Shown here: in pieces, positions 17,582 to 25,853 of the stretch
Layout: every line of letters starts with the position of its first letter
Position numbering within the stretch: the first letter of the stretch is position 1
Source of the DNA: Candidatus Leptofilum proximum
Lineage (GTDB): Bacteria > Chloroflexota > Anaerolineae > Promineifilales > Promineifilaceae
Length of the DNA stretch: 64,000 bases
Assembly: GCA_016710325.1 (NCBI GenBank)
Contig: JADJXK010000002.1
Coordinates: 3,968,001-4,032,000, forward strand
Direction: 5' to 3'
The notes under the pieces: generated by a model
Told to the model about the DNA's origin: nothing
Database searches by the model: none
What the model saw: the letters and a program-made list of their open reading frames with translations, nothing else
Program-made: the position numbers and the translations under genes

Positions 17582-18473
17582 CGCAAATATCACCTGGCTT
17601 CCACCCGACTTAAATTCCAGATTGCAGCGCCTTACAGGCAAGGCCATCAATAATGTTGAGCGTGTAGGCGGTGGGTATTCACCGGCGCTCCGGCTCAAGC
17701 TGAGCCTCGCCGACGGCACATCGTCTTTTGCCAAAATTGGCATCACACCGGGCACGGCCAGCGCTTTACGGCAGGAACAGACTGTGTACCAGATGTTGGC
17801 ACGGCCGTTTATGCCCCGTTTGCTTGGCTGGGAGGATCATCCAGGCAACCCGATTCTCCTCCTAGAAGATTTGAGCCAGGCGTTTTGGCCGCCTCCGTGG
17901 CATCAAAAACGAATCGAGCGGGTGCTGGATGTTACAGAACAGGTATGGGCTTCATCGCTGCCCGGCGTTCCGTTGATGGCCGAAATGCCGCGCATTTGGG
18001 ATGGCTGGCAGCAGGTCGCTGAAGATCCGGTGCCTTTTTTGTCCCTGGGATTGGCTTCAGAGAAGTGGCTGAAGCAGGGGCTAGATACGCTGTTGGCGAT
18101 TAAGGTGCGAGAAGTGGTGGACGGCCGTTCCCTCCTCCACTTCGATTTGCGCAGCGACAATATCTGTTTTGTGCAGGATCGCACGCTTATTGTCGACTGG
18201 AACCTCGTCTGCCTGGGCAATCCGCAGGTCGACCTGGGCTTTTGGCTACCCAGCCTGCAAGCAGAAGGTGGCCCGCCGCCAGAAAAACTGCTGCCAAATG
18301 CTGGAGAGATTGCTGGATTAGTGAGTGGTTTTTTCGCCGCCCGCGCTGGCCTGCCAACTATTCCTGAAGCACCGCGTGTGCGCCATATTCAACGCGTGCA
18401 GCTCAAAACAGCCCTCCCCTGGGCCGTCCGCGCTCTCAACCTTCCCCCACTTGATGGCCAGGTGTCTGGGTAA
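17574..18473 (+). CDS. aminoglycoside-phosphotransferase-family (APH) kinase
   Basis: 299 aa protein of the APH/choline-kinase fold. N-terminal lobe NVERVGGGYSPALRLKL (~residues 24-40), hinge LLLEDLSQ near 96, catalytic loop LLHFDLRSDNICF near 182 (HxDxxxxN) and the metal-binding LIVDWNLVCLGNPQVDLGFW near 198. The natural substrate could be a small alcohol or amino compound; resistance is not implied. The gene starts 8 bases inside folK, so translation is likely coupled. It contains ACGGCCGT copies, consistent with being resident. Confidence 0.82.
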   Translation: MVDANITWLPPDLNSRLQRLTGKAINNVERVGGGYSPALRLKLSLADGTSSFAKIGITPGTASALRQEQTVYQMLARPFMPRLLGWEDHPGNPILLLEDLSQAFWPPPWHQKRIERVLDVTEQVWASSLPGVPLMAEMPRIWDGWQQVAEDPVPFLSLGLASEKWLKQGLDTLLAIKVREVVDGRSLLHFDLRSDNICFVQDRTLIVDWNLVCLGNPQVDLGFWLPSLQAEGGPPPEKLLPNAGEIAGLVSGFFAARAGLPTIPEAPRVRHIQRVQLKTALPWAVRALNLPPLDGQVSG

Positions 18474-18483
18474 AGCGTCTCTG

Positions 18484-18527
18484 CCCCTTGTCACCTTGTC
18501 ACCTTGTCACCCCTTCACCCCTTCAAA
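18484..18527. repeat. TTGTCACC/CCCTTCACC tandem tract
   Basis: Tandem TTGTCACC units then CCCTTCACC units, convergent between the kinase and xthA. The xthA stop codon (18515-18517) lies inside it. Confidence 0.75.
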
Positions 18528-19288
18528 ACTAAACTCACCGGACAATGATCCGACCCCATCACATCTGCATGAATGGTGGCTGCGGCGATGCGGGGGGCTA
18601 AGTCGGGGCTGGTGAAGAAGTAGTCCAACCGCCAGCCGACGTTGCGGCCGCGCGCGCCGCCGATTTGGGTCCACCAGGTGTAGGCGCCCGTCTGTTCCGG
18701 GTACAGGTAGCGGAAACTGTCGATGTAGCCTTGCTCGACGATCTGATCCAGCCAGGCGCACTCCTCCAGCAAGAAACCCGTCGTGTTGCGGTTTTGTTTC
18801 GGCCGTGCCAGGTCGATCTCCTTGTGCGACGTGTTGACATCGCCGCAAAAAATCACCGACTTTCCGGAAGCGATCAGGTCGTCGCACAAATCCAGGAAGG
18901 CTGCTTTGTAGGCCATCTTAAATGGTACCCGGCTGTGGTCGCGGCTCCCGTTGGGGAAATACGCACCGATGAACACAAAGTCGTTGTACTCGGCAATGAT
19001 GGTGCGGCCTTCGCGGTCGTACGCCTCAATGCCCAGGCCAATTTGTACAAACTTTGGCTCTGTTTTGCTGTAGAGCGCCACGCCGCTGTATCCTTTTTTC
19101 TCGGCCGAGGCCCAGTAGGTGTGGTAGCCTTCAGGCTGGCGCAGTTCGGCAGGGAGCTGGTCAGGGTGGCACTTGGTTTCTTGCAGGCTCAGGATGTCCG
19201 GTTGGGTTTGGTGCAGCCAGTCTAGAAAACCTTTTTTATGGGCGGCCCGCAGGCCATTAACATTCCAGGAATAAAGTGTTGTTGTCAT
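18515..19288 (-). CDS. xthA: exodeoxyribonuclease III (AP endonuclease, XthA)
   Basis: 257 aa exonuclease III/EEP-fold nuclease. Starts MTTTLYSWNVNGLRA; metal ligand Glu37 in LSLQETK, catalytic-region CGDVNTSHKEIDLARPK near residue 145, GWRLDYFF near 215 and the terminal GSDHCPV histidine near 247. It cuts DNA 5' of abasic sites and trims 3' ends in base-excision repair. The ATG at 19288 is the family start; the preceding open codons translate a REP element. The stop lies in a tandem repeat tract. Confidence 0.94.
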   Translation of the reverse strand: MTTTLYSWNVNGLRAAHKKGFLDWLHQTQPDILSLQETKCHPDQLPAELRQPEGYHTYWASAEKKGYSGVALYSKTEPKFVQIGLGIEAYDREGRTIIAEYNDFVFIGAYFPNGSRDHSRVPFKMAYKAAFLDLCDDLIASGKSVIFCGDVNTSHKEIDLARPKQNRNTTGFLLEECAWLDQIVEQGYIDSFRYLYPEQTGAYTWWTQIGGARGRNVGWRLDYFFTSPDLAPRIAAATIHADVMGSDHCPVSLVLKG

Positions 19289-19332
19289 GCGCTGATTGTA
19301 CCGGCTTTGGTGGAAATCAGCATTGGATAACA

Positions 19333-19352
19333 TGGATTCCCGCCTGCGCGGG
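19333..19352. repeat. REP-like palindrome fragment
   Basis: GGATTCCCGCCTGCGCGGGA core identical to the copies at 16560 and 46490, upstream of xthA and directly beside the IS110 element. Confidence 0.65.
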
Positions 19353-19391
19353 AGCAACTGTGATAAAAGTCAAGGTTAAAAGCGAATTTGT

Positions 19392-20336
19392 CTAAGCAAT
19401 TTGCCAAGTTGCTTCATCTCGAATGATAGCATTCAAAATGGTTAACAATTTTCGCATACAGGCCGTGAGCGCTACTTTAGGGAGCTTTCCCTTAGCAATC
19501 AAACGGTTATAAAAGGCTTTAAGAACCGGGTTATAACGAATGCCCGAAAGAGCAGCCATGTACAAAACAGAACGAACATCAGCCCGGCCGCCAAAGATGT
19601 GGCGGTGCCCGCGAAAACGGCCGCTGTCACGATTGAACGGAGCCAGGCCGACTAATGCGGCAATTTTTGCCGGGACAAAGTTCCCAATTCTGGCAATTCA
19701 GCCAGCAACGTAAAGGAGGTGACCGGGCCTACGCCGGGGACGCTTTCTAAACTGGCACGCTTTTCGCGCCACTGGGCGTTTTGGTCAATCCAATTATTGA
19801 GGTCATCCTCAATTTCAGCTAATTCGGTTTCTAACCAGTCCAAGTGTTTCTGCAAACGAGGCAACAATTCTGGATTGGTCGTGGCACGCCGATTCTTCTC
19901 GGCTGTTTGCATGTCGATCAGCTGGCGCCGCCGAGTGACCAACGCTTTGATGAGTTGCTGTGCCTCTGTACCGAGAGGCCGTACCTCGGGACGAATCGCT
20001 TCGGCAAAAGCGGCAATCAGCCGAGCATCAATCGCGTCTGTCTTGGCTAATTGTCCCTTGGCACGAGCGAAATTACGGATGCGTGTGGGGTTGACAACCA
20101 CGATAGGCAGAGAGACAGCGGCCAGTTCTGTGACCATGGTTTGCTCGAATCCGCCACTTGCTTCAACCACAATAGCAGCGATAGCCGTTGCCGGTAGCAA
20201 CCTCTCCACCAGGGCGGCGATGCCGGCAGCGCTGTTCTCGAATCGCGTCACTGCTTTCTGGCCCCACTGGGCCAAATCCAAAGCGGTCTTTGATACATCG
20301 ATGCCAAAAAAAGGTTTCTTCTGTTTGCTGTTCCAT
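19392..20336 (-). pseudogene. IS110-family transposase, two frameshifts
   Basis: Read across three frames this gives a complete ~315-aa IS110 transposase. The N-terminus is MEQQTEETFFGIDVSKTALD (DEDD catalytic start), the middle carries VVEASGG, VVVNPTRIRNFARA and AKTDAIDARLIA, and the C-terminal Tnp20 part carries SVPGVGPVTSFTLLAELPELG, IAALVGLAPFNRDSGR and GRADVRSVLYMAAL. Two breaks interrupt it. A run of seven T (coding strand) near 20306-20312 should be six, and a run of five A near 19666 should be six. Both are homopolymers, so decay or assembly error are both possible. Confidence 0.85.
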
Positions 20337-20339
20337 GCG

Positions 20340-20600
20340 TCATTCCTTTGTGACCCGCACTAGCAATAATACGGACTTTACTGTCCTAACAACTGTTCGG
20401 GTTCTCGTGAACTCTCCTACTCTGGCGGTCTGCGCTCCTGCGCGGCTTTGCGCCTATGACATCGGCCTACCAGAGTTGAGCAATCTTAACGGATGGTCGC
20501 TTTTTTGGCCTCTTGTTTTATCATTTTCACGATGGGCCTCATCTCCCGCACGGTTTTTGAACCAAATGACAATCGGCCTTTCGTTTTGCTTTATCATACT
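20340..20600 (-). ncRNA. candidate IS110 bridge-RNA region
   Basis: About 260 non-coding bases immediately 5' of the IS110 transposase. It contains several self-complementary elements: GTTC-TCGT-GAAC, GGAC-AGTAAA-GTCC and GCGCAAAGCCGCGC. The near-repeated word GGCCGAT(T)GTCAT appears twice, about 120 bases apart. IS110 elements such as IS621 transcribe a structured bridge RNA from this location that pairs with donor and target DNA. Assignment rests on position and structure only. Confidence 0.4.
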
Positions 20601-20622
20601 AATGACAGATTAAGCGTGTGTT

Positions 20623-21387
20623 CTAGGCGAGGGCGATTTGTTTGAAGTGTTGCAGGCCGCGTTGGTGGGCGGATTTTTGCAGGGTGCGCATGAAACTGTA
20701 GTTGCGAGCTGGCTCTTCTGGGGAGGGGCGGGAGATGGTATGGACAGCGAGGCGCAGCTGGTTGTCCGGGTCCCACTCCAGGCAGGCGGTCCATTCGCCC
20801 TGCTCCACGTGGGTTTCTACGGTGACGTAGGTAAAGCCGTAGCGGCGCGGTTCGGTGATTACCTGGCGCACCTCGTTCATGGCGATGACGTCCACCACCG
20901 GCTTGCCAAACAAGGAGAATAGGTGGATACGCTGCACGATGCGATCGCCCACCTGCGCCCAGCGGTTCCACAGGCCAAAGTCGCTGACGTGGCTGAGCAC
21001 ATCGTGGGGGTAAAACTGGTAGCGCATGAGGAGGTCAGCGGCTTTGCGGAAGAGACGGCCTTCTTCATCCGTTCCCAACAGCAGTTCGTAGCTGTCCACA
21101 TGCCAGCTGGCATCGATGGGTTGGCCAGGCTGGTAGGAGAGTGCTGTGCCATTCCAGATGTCTAAATATTTGACATCACAGCAGCCATCATCAAACCAAT
21201 TTAGCTTTGCGGTTGTGAGAAATTTCATTTCTTCTTCTTCCTTGAAGCCGCCAAGCAAATCACAAAAAGATACTCGAAATTCAGGAGTTAGCTTGATTGT
21301 GATTTGCTCAAATAAAAGCCATACATGCGTTGATTCTCGTGCAAAAATCGTGATGGCTTTTACATAGGTGAACTGCATTATAGACAA
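20623..21387 (-). CDS. DUF1990-like protein
   Basis: 254 aa. Residues ~120-250 match the pattern of DUF1990 proteins, with LSHVSDFGLWNRWAQVGDRI, VIAMNEVRQVITEPRRYGFTYVTVE and VHTISRPSPEEPARNYSFM. Function unknown; the fold may bind a hydrophobic ligand. The start is uncertain. The ATG at 21387 gives an extra ~53 residues of plausible sequence, while an ATG at 21228 (MKFLTTAKLNW) is closer to family length. It lies beside the IS110 element but is intact. Confidence 0.65.
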   Translation of the reverse strand: MSIMQFTYVKAITIFARESTHVWLLFEQITIKLTPEFRVSFCDLLGGFKEEEEMKFLTTAKLNWFDDGCCDVKYLDIWNGTALSYQPGQPIDASWHVDSYELLLGTDEEGRLFRKAADLLMRYQFYPHDVLSHVSDFGLWNRWAQVGDRIVQRIHLFSLFGKPVVDVIAMNEVRQVITEPRRYGFTYVTVETHVEQGEWTACLEWDPDNQLRLAVHTISRPSPEEPARNYSFMRTLQKSAHQRGLQHFKQIALA

Positions 21388-21565
21388 ATCAGGTCTAAAA
21401 TGGTGTTCCTCTTTAGTCCTATTCTAATCATGAGCCAGGATTCATCACAATGGCCAAACGGTGGGTAGACGCGCCAAAACGGCCGTATTAGAGTGAAAGA
21501 TGAGTGAATTTTTGGCAGGCGGCCATTTTGTTGGCGATTGGTACGCGGAATGTTAAGGTTAGATC

Positions 21566-22486
21566 ATGTTTTCACTCAACTTACGCCAAACGATGGTTCA
21601 ACAAATTGACAAAGCGGTTTTGTACGGCCTCAACCGCCGCGTCTCCGACTCGCTGGAGTCCAGCATGGGCGCTGCGCCGCCGTTTGAAACGGTACTGGCC
21701 CAAACGGTGGTCGATGCGCGGCAAACGGCCGTTTACAATCTCACGGCCCCCGGTGAACACGCCGTGATCCTGCAAACGCCCCTGGGCGAGATTGTCTGCC
21801 GCGTGCGGGTGCGCCTGGCAGTGGACCCAGAAGCGCCGCTGCTGCTGTTCCATCATGGCTTTAATGAGTATCCCTACACCAACTCCTGGCGACGGTTGTT
21901 CCCTATGGCCGTTCCCCTGCCGGTGCATACGGTGTGTGTCCAGGCTCCATTCCATGACAACTGGCAAGATCCCGTACAGAAGGGTTTTGCCTCCATCCGC
22001 AGCATCTACCAGATTTTTGCCGGGTCGCTGCGCGTGATGGAGCTAATGCAAAGCCGGTTCGAGGCCGAGGGGGCGGCTTACACCGTGGCTTCGGGCGTCA
22101 GCTGGGGCGGCATTACCAGCCTGCTGTACGAAGGACTGCTGCAGCAAACACGCGGCGTCATTCCCATGTTGGCTTCACCCAACCTGGCCCGCGTCATTTG
22201 GGACACGTCTGACCTGTTCAGCCGCCCCTTGCAGTTGACGCGATCCCAGCTGCAGGAACACCTCGATTTTACGCCGTACTACGAACAATGTGCGCCCGAC
22301 CGGGTTTTCCCGCTGTTAGGCGAAAACGATCTCTTCTTCCGGTTGGAAAACCATGCAGAATTGTTTGCGGAACGGCCGTTGGTCACCATTCCCGCCGGGC
22401 ACATCTCTGCCATGTGGCACAGTGCTCCCATGCGCGATCACATCCTCTCGATGCTGGCTCACATCGCTGCCCGCGAAGCCCATTAA
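21566..22486 (+). CDS. alpha/beta hydrolase family protein
   Basis: 306 aa. The strand-loop LLLFHHGFNEYPYTNSWRRLF near residue 93, the nucleophile elbow ASGVSWGGITSLLYEG near 176 and PAGHISAMWHS near 279 (catalytic His) are consistent with an alpha/beta hydrolase, with Asp in LLGENDLFF as the acid candidate. No closer family is recognised; secreted-type signals are absent, so it is probably cytoplasmic. It stands alone, divergent from the DUF1990 gene. Three embedded ACGGCCGT-type words suggest it is resident. Confidence 0.68.
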   Translation: MFSLNLRQTMVQQIDKAVLYGLNRRVSDSLESSMGAAPPFETVLAQTVVDARQTAVYNLTAPGEHAVILQTPLGEIVCRVRVRLAVDPEAPLLLFHHGFNEYPYTNSWRRLFPMAVPLPVHTVCVQAPFHDNWQDPVQKGFASIRSIYQIFAGSLRVMELMQSRFEAEGAAYTVASGVSWGGITSLLYEGLLQQTRGVIPMLASPNLARVIWDTSDLFSRPLQLTRSQLQEHLDFTPYYEQCAPDRVFPLLGENDLFFRLENHAELFAERPLVTIPAGHISAMWHSAPMRDHILSMLAHIAAREAH

Positions 22487-22615
22487 CTGCCCCGACTGCC
22501 TGTCACAAAACTGTTAGCTGGCTGTCAGGAACCTGGATGAACTGATCCAGGTTTTTTGTTTATACTGCCAGTTATCAAAAGGTCGTGTCTGTTGCTGGGG
22601 AGCCGGGAGGAAGTT

Positions 22616-23851
22616 ATGTTTCGCATGTTGTACCGCGTTGGCCTGCTTTTGGGGGCAGCCATCCTGGCGCTGTTTATCGGCGCCCGGCTGATTTACCACT
22701 TTGATCCTTACCGACTTGTGACTGAAGATTTGCTGCGCCAGCTTGCCGCCGAGCCGCAGCGCACCGTGCACCTGAACGAGTATGGCACGCTGGCCCAGCA
22801 GCTGCGCCAGATGCTGCACACAGAGGAAGCGGCCGCTATGGCCAGCTGGCTCGACGATACGGGCGCGGCCGCACTCGTGGATATGGCGCCCATCGGGCGG
22901 AATGTGCAGATGTTGGTGCTGGGGGTGGATACGGCCGTACACCAAATCGCCGCCTTTAACGAGAACCTGGAAGCCATCGAATCGGCCGAATCGCTGTCGC
23001 GCGATCTGGCCCGGCTGCAATTTTACGACGTAAACCGGGGCGACGTGGTGCTGGCTGGCCTGGCCCGGCAAAGCCAGCGCGTCTCGGGCAGCCTGGACGA
23101 CGTGAGCGAGGGGCTGGAGGATGTGGCCACAGCCGTGGCTGCCGTCACCACGCTGCCCGCCCTCGATGCCATCCAGCAAGAAATGATCGACTGGCAGGAT
23201 ACGTTACACACTGTTTCCGCCAACGGCGGCTTTTGGGGCGCCGGGGCCAGCACAGCCGATACTTTTGCCCAACTTATCGGCGTCATCAACGGCAGTATTG
23301 AGGCGTGGCAGGGTATCCCCGCTAACATGAGGGCCGTCAAACGACAGGTGGATGCCGATGTGGCCTGGTTGGACGGCTTCGAGCAGCAGGTCCAGGCCGC
23401 GAAAGTGGTCAACGAGCGCTGGCAGTTCGACACGCTGCGGCTTTTGCCCCGCTTTGTGGCCCAATTCCACCGGGTTTTGCTGATGGGTGTCATTGGCAGT
23501 TTGCTGCTGGCGCTGCTGGGCTGGATTGTGGACGTGCGGCGAACGGCCGTACCTCACCGCCAGCCTGCACGCGTGCCCCAAATCCAATCACCACAGCCAA
23601 GACTCTTGCCGCGCCTGGCCTTTTGCTGGCCAGACGGCCGTCGCGAATGCCAGGAACTGCCCGCAATTGGCGAACTCACCATTGGCAACATCGTCATCCG
23701 GCGGGCGCGGGTGCGCTACTACCTGGAGCGAATCGACAACGCGTTTCCAGCGCAGCTAAACGGCCGTACCGTCGGTCGTGTCCACATCCTCAACGATGGC
23801 GACGTGCTGCAAATTGGCGAACTGCAAACCGTCTTCCAGCTCGCGGCCTAG
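22616..23851 (+). CDS. membrane protein with C-terminal FHA-like domain
   Basis: 411 aa. TM1 is at about residues 6-24 (LLLGAAILALFIGARLI). A long alpha-helical extracytoplasmic region of about 250 residues follows, then TM2 at about 284-304 (VLLMGVIGSLLLALLGWIV). A C-terminal cytoplasmic beta-rich part near 340-411 carries LPAIGELTIGNIVIRRARVR and LNDGDVLQIGELQTVF, matching the FHA core layout. FHA domains bind phosphothreonine, so this could couple an outside sensor to a Ser/Thr kinase pathway; none is encoded nearby. GGGAGGA precedes the ATG. It is followed by a strong terminator. Confidence 0.6.
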   Translation: MFRMLYRVGLLLGAAILALFIGARLIYHFDPYRLVTEDLLRQLAAEPQRTVHLNEYGTLAQQLRQMLHTEEAAAMASWLDDTGAAALVDMAPIGRNVQMLVLGVDTAVHQIAAFNENLEAIESAESLSRDLARLQFYDVNRGDVVLAGLARQSQRVSGSLDDVSEGLEDVATAVAAVTTLPALDAIQQEMIDWQDTLHTVSANGGFWGAGASTADTFAQLIGVINGSIEAWQGIPANMRAVKRQVDADVAWLDGFEQQVQAAKVVNERWQFDTLRLLPRFVAQFHRVLLMGVIGSLLLALLGWIVDVRRTAVPHRQPARVPQIQSPQPRLLPRLAFCWPDGRRECQELPAIGELTIGNIVIRRARVRYYLERIDNAFPAQLNGRTVGRVHILNDGDVLQIGELQTVFQLAA

Positions 23852-23962
23852 AAAAGCAGTCATCTTGGGGGTCTGGTTCACTTATAAACTATTTAACTTT
23901 AACTCAGGTTCGGCTTAAGAAAGGCGGCTATTCTAACAATCAGAAGTCGCCAAAAGAAGTGT

Positions 23963-23997
23963 TTCGACCCCGGTTCTCCCTCCTGGCCGGGGTCGAA
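23963..23997. repeat. 11-bp perfect hairpin
   Basis: TTCGACCCCGG at 23963-23973 and CCGGGGTCGAA at 23987-23997, a 13-base loop. It precedes the terminator at 24005 and may be part of the same 3' end. Confidence 0.7.
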
Positions 23998-24004
23998 CGC
24001 TTTT

Positions 24005-24050
24005 CAGGGGGCGTGAGGCTATGGGCAGCCTCACGCCCCCTGTTTTTTTT
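24005..24050 (+). terminator. rho-independent terminator after the FHA-like gene
   Basis: Perfect 16-bp stem (CAGGGGGCGTGAGGCT at 24005-24020 with its complement at 24027-24042), 6-base loop, then eight T. It points rightward. The stem also contains the stop codon of the convergent alr gene, so the last alr codons (KKQGA) are encoded by terminator sequence. Confidence 0.9.
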
Positions 24051-25197
24051 CGGTGAGGTAGATGCGGGAAACCCGCGTGTTGATGTTGGTCAGAATTTCG
24101 TAGGGAATGGTGCCCGCCCACTCGGCCAGCTCTTCACAGCGAATAATTTGCCCGTCGCTTTCGCCCAGCAGCGTCACCTCGTCGTTGTTGTAGGCGCTGT
24201 CCCACTCCAGGTTCACCATCAGCTGGTCCATGCAAATACGGCCGATCACCGGGTACCGCTTGCCGCGAATAATCACCTGTGCCTGGCCCGACATACGCCG
24301 GAAGTAGCCATCGCCGTAGCCCACGGGCACGGTGACGACCCGCACCATGTGGTCGCTTTGCCAGGTGGAGCCGTAGCTCACCGGATGATCGGGCAGCACC
24401 ACCTTAAAATAAACCACGCGTGATTTCCAGCTGAGCACCGGGCGCGCGGCAATTGTTTTGGCCACCTCGTCCGAGGGGTAGACGCCGTAGAGCAAAATCC
24501 CGGCGCGCACCATGTCGAAGTGGCTGCCGGGCAGCTGGAGGATGGCCCCAGAATTGGCCATGTGGCGCAGCGGTGGGAGTGGCAGACCGCGCTGTTCGTA
24601 AAACGAGAGCACCTGGTTGAAGCGGTCGAGTTGAATTTGGGCGGATTGGAGAACGGCCGTATCCGCATTGGCAAAGTGCGAATAAATCCCCTCCACCAGG
24701 CAATGTTCGCAGTTGAGCGCCGCCTCCAGCAGCGAATCGGCATTGTAATAGTGCACCCCAATGCGCTCCATGCCCGTGTCGATCTTCAGGTGCACCCTGG
24801 CTCGCACGCCCATTTCGGCGGCGGCTTCGTTAATCTGGGTCAGCTTTTCGATGGAGGAGGCGGTGAGGGTGAGATCGTGTTTTAAGAAAAGCGGAACCTG
24901 GTTGCCGATGATGCCGCCCAGCACCAGAATCGGCGCGGAGATGCCCATCTCACGCAGGAGGATGCCCTCTTCCAGGAAGGCTACACCCAGGTACGCCGCC
25001 CCTAGCGAGACCACGTGCCGGGCTACTTCCACCAACCCGTGCCCATAGGCGTTGGCCTTCAGGATGGGCATCATTTTGGCCGGGGCGACGGCCCGCTCAA
25101 TGGCCCGGTAATTTTCCGTCAGGCGGGTGAGGTTCACTTCAATGTAGGTGGGGCGGACAATGCCGTTGTTGCTGATCGTTGATTCGTTAAATGCCAT
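24031..25197 (-). CDS. alr: alanine racemase (Alr)
   Basis: 388 aa fold-type III PLP enzyme. The PLP lysine is Lys47 in MPILKANAYGHG. The catalytic tyrosine region is PVSYGSTWQ near 276 and the C-terminal beta domain carries VPVGYGDGYFRR near 290 and IGRICMDQLMVNL near 318. It makes D-alanine for peptidoglycan. The stop is shared with a convergent terminator stem, giving an unusual KKQGA tail that may not match homologues. Confidence 0.94.
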   Translation of the reverse strand: MAFNESTISNNGIVRPTYIEVNLTRLTENYRAIERAVAPAKMMPILKANAYGHGLVEVARHVVSLGAAYLGVAFLEEGILLREMGISAPILVLGGIIGNQVPLFLKHDLTLTASSIEKLTQINEAAAEMGVRARVHLKIDTGMERIGVHYYNADSLLEAALNCEHCLVEGIYSHFANADTAVLQSAQIQLDRFNQVLSFYEQRGLPLPPLRHMANSGAILQLPGSHFDMVRAGILLYGVYPSDEVAKTIAARPVLSWKSRVVYFKVVLPDHPVSYGSTWQSDHMVRVVTVPVGYGDGYFRRMSGQAQVIIRGKRYPVIGRICMDQLMVNLEWDSAYNNDEVTLLGESDGQIIRCEELAEWAGTIPYEILTNINTRVSRIYLTEKKQGA

Positions 25198-25231
25198 GCC
25201 CCGATTTTACCTGAGCTGGAGCGTTTGGCTA

Positions 25232-25265
25232 AGGTGACAGGCACTTCTGAAAGTGCCTGTCACCT
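25232..25265. repeat. perfect inverted repeat AGGTGACAGGCACTT
   Basis: AGGTGACAGGCACTT, loop CTGA, and the exact complement AAGTGCCTGTCACCT. Upstream of alr. A diverged relative (GGTGGATACCTTCGGGAAGGTGTCTGCCAC) lies at 50805-50837. Confidence 0.85.
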
Positions 25266-25305
25266 ACGGTAAAATTTTTGGCTCTTTGGGATTTCCTGGG
25301 GTTTG

Positions 25306-25360
25306 CAACGAATTAACGCGAATGATCACGAAAATTAGTGTAAATTCGGGCTAATTCACT
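25306..25360. repeat. GCGAATTAACGCGAA-type tract
   Basis: AACGAATTAACGCGAATGATCACG-like words followed by inverted CGAAAATTAGTGTAAATTCG-like words between the PNPOx-like gene and alr. The same style is seen at 5981 and 58537. Confidence 0.6.
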
Positions 25361-25394
25361 GCAAAAATCAGCCTGACCCCGCCAAATCCTTTTT

Positions 25395-25835
25395 TTAATC
25401 ACCTTTGTGCCAGCGTCGTGGGTGTGAACCTTCATCGTCATAGGTGTTCATGAAGGCGAAGTCAACCGTCAGCACAAACAGGATGTAGCGGTCTGCTGGC
25501 GTATAGGATGAGGCGAGCACGGCCGTTTCCCGAATGGACGAGTCGTTCACCAGCGTGGCGTACCCCCGAACATAAAATTCGCCGCCGCCCCCGCCGGAAT
25601 CTTCGACGGAACAGTGCAGCGTGTAGCGCGGATCGCGCTGCAAATCTTTGCCTTTAGGGGAGGTGGGTTCCATAAACAAAAACAACTGCTCGCCAAGTAT
25701 GGGCGTCACCGGGTGCACACGTGGGCCGCCGTCGGGGCGCACCGTGCCCAGGTAGGCGACGCCGCTTTGGAAGCGCTTTTGGCCATATTCGGCCAGGTCC
25801 AGGGCTTCTTGGGCAAATTCTTTCCAACTGATCAT
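25395..25835 (-). CDS. pyridoxamine 5'-phosphate oxidase-family (FMN split-barrel) protein
   Basis: 146 aa split-barrel protein. The pattern GVAYLGTVRPDGGPRVHPVTPILGEQLFLF (residues ~26-55) is typical of PNPOx-like flavin or F420 binders, followed by SPKGKDLQRDPRYTLHC. Not true PdxH, which is longer with different motifs. Its substrate is unknown. Same strand as trmO, 18 bases after it. Confidence 0.78.
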   Translation of the reverse strand: MISWKEFAQEALDLAEYGQKRFQSGVAYLGTVRPDGGPRVHPVTPILGEQLFLFMEPTSPKGKDLQRDPRYTLHCSVEDSGGGGGEFYVRGYATLVNDSSIRETAVLASSYTPADRYILFVLTVDFAFMNTYDDEGSHPRRWHKGD

Positions 25836-25853
25836 TTTATTTCCTCATGGTCT

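Larger units (their letters stand above)
19380..20600 (-). mobile_element. IS110-family insertion sequence (approximate limits)
   Basis: Contains a broken IS110 transposase (19392-20336, - strand) and about 260 bases of non-coding DNA on its 5' side, as in IS110 elements that encode a bridge RNA there. IS110 members lack long terminal inverted repeats, so the exact ends cannot be fixed by eye. No ACGGCCGT octamer occurs within it, unlike flanking DNA. Confidence 0.75.

Noticed and set aside
17574..18473. Antibiotic-resistance gene
   Set aside because: The protein has only the general APH fold; without a close match to a resistance enzyme and given its linkage to folK, a metabolic kinase is as likely.
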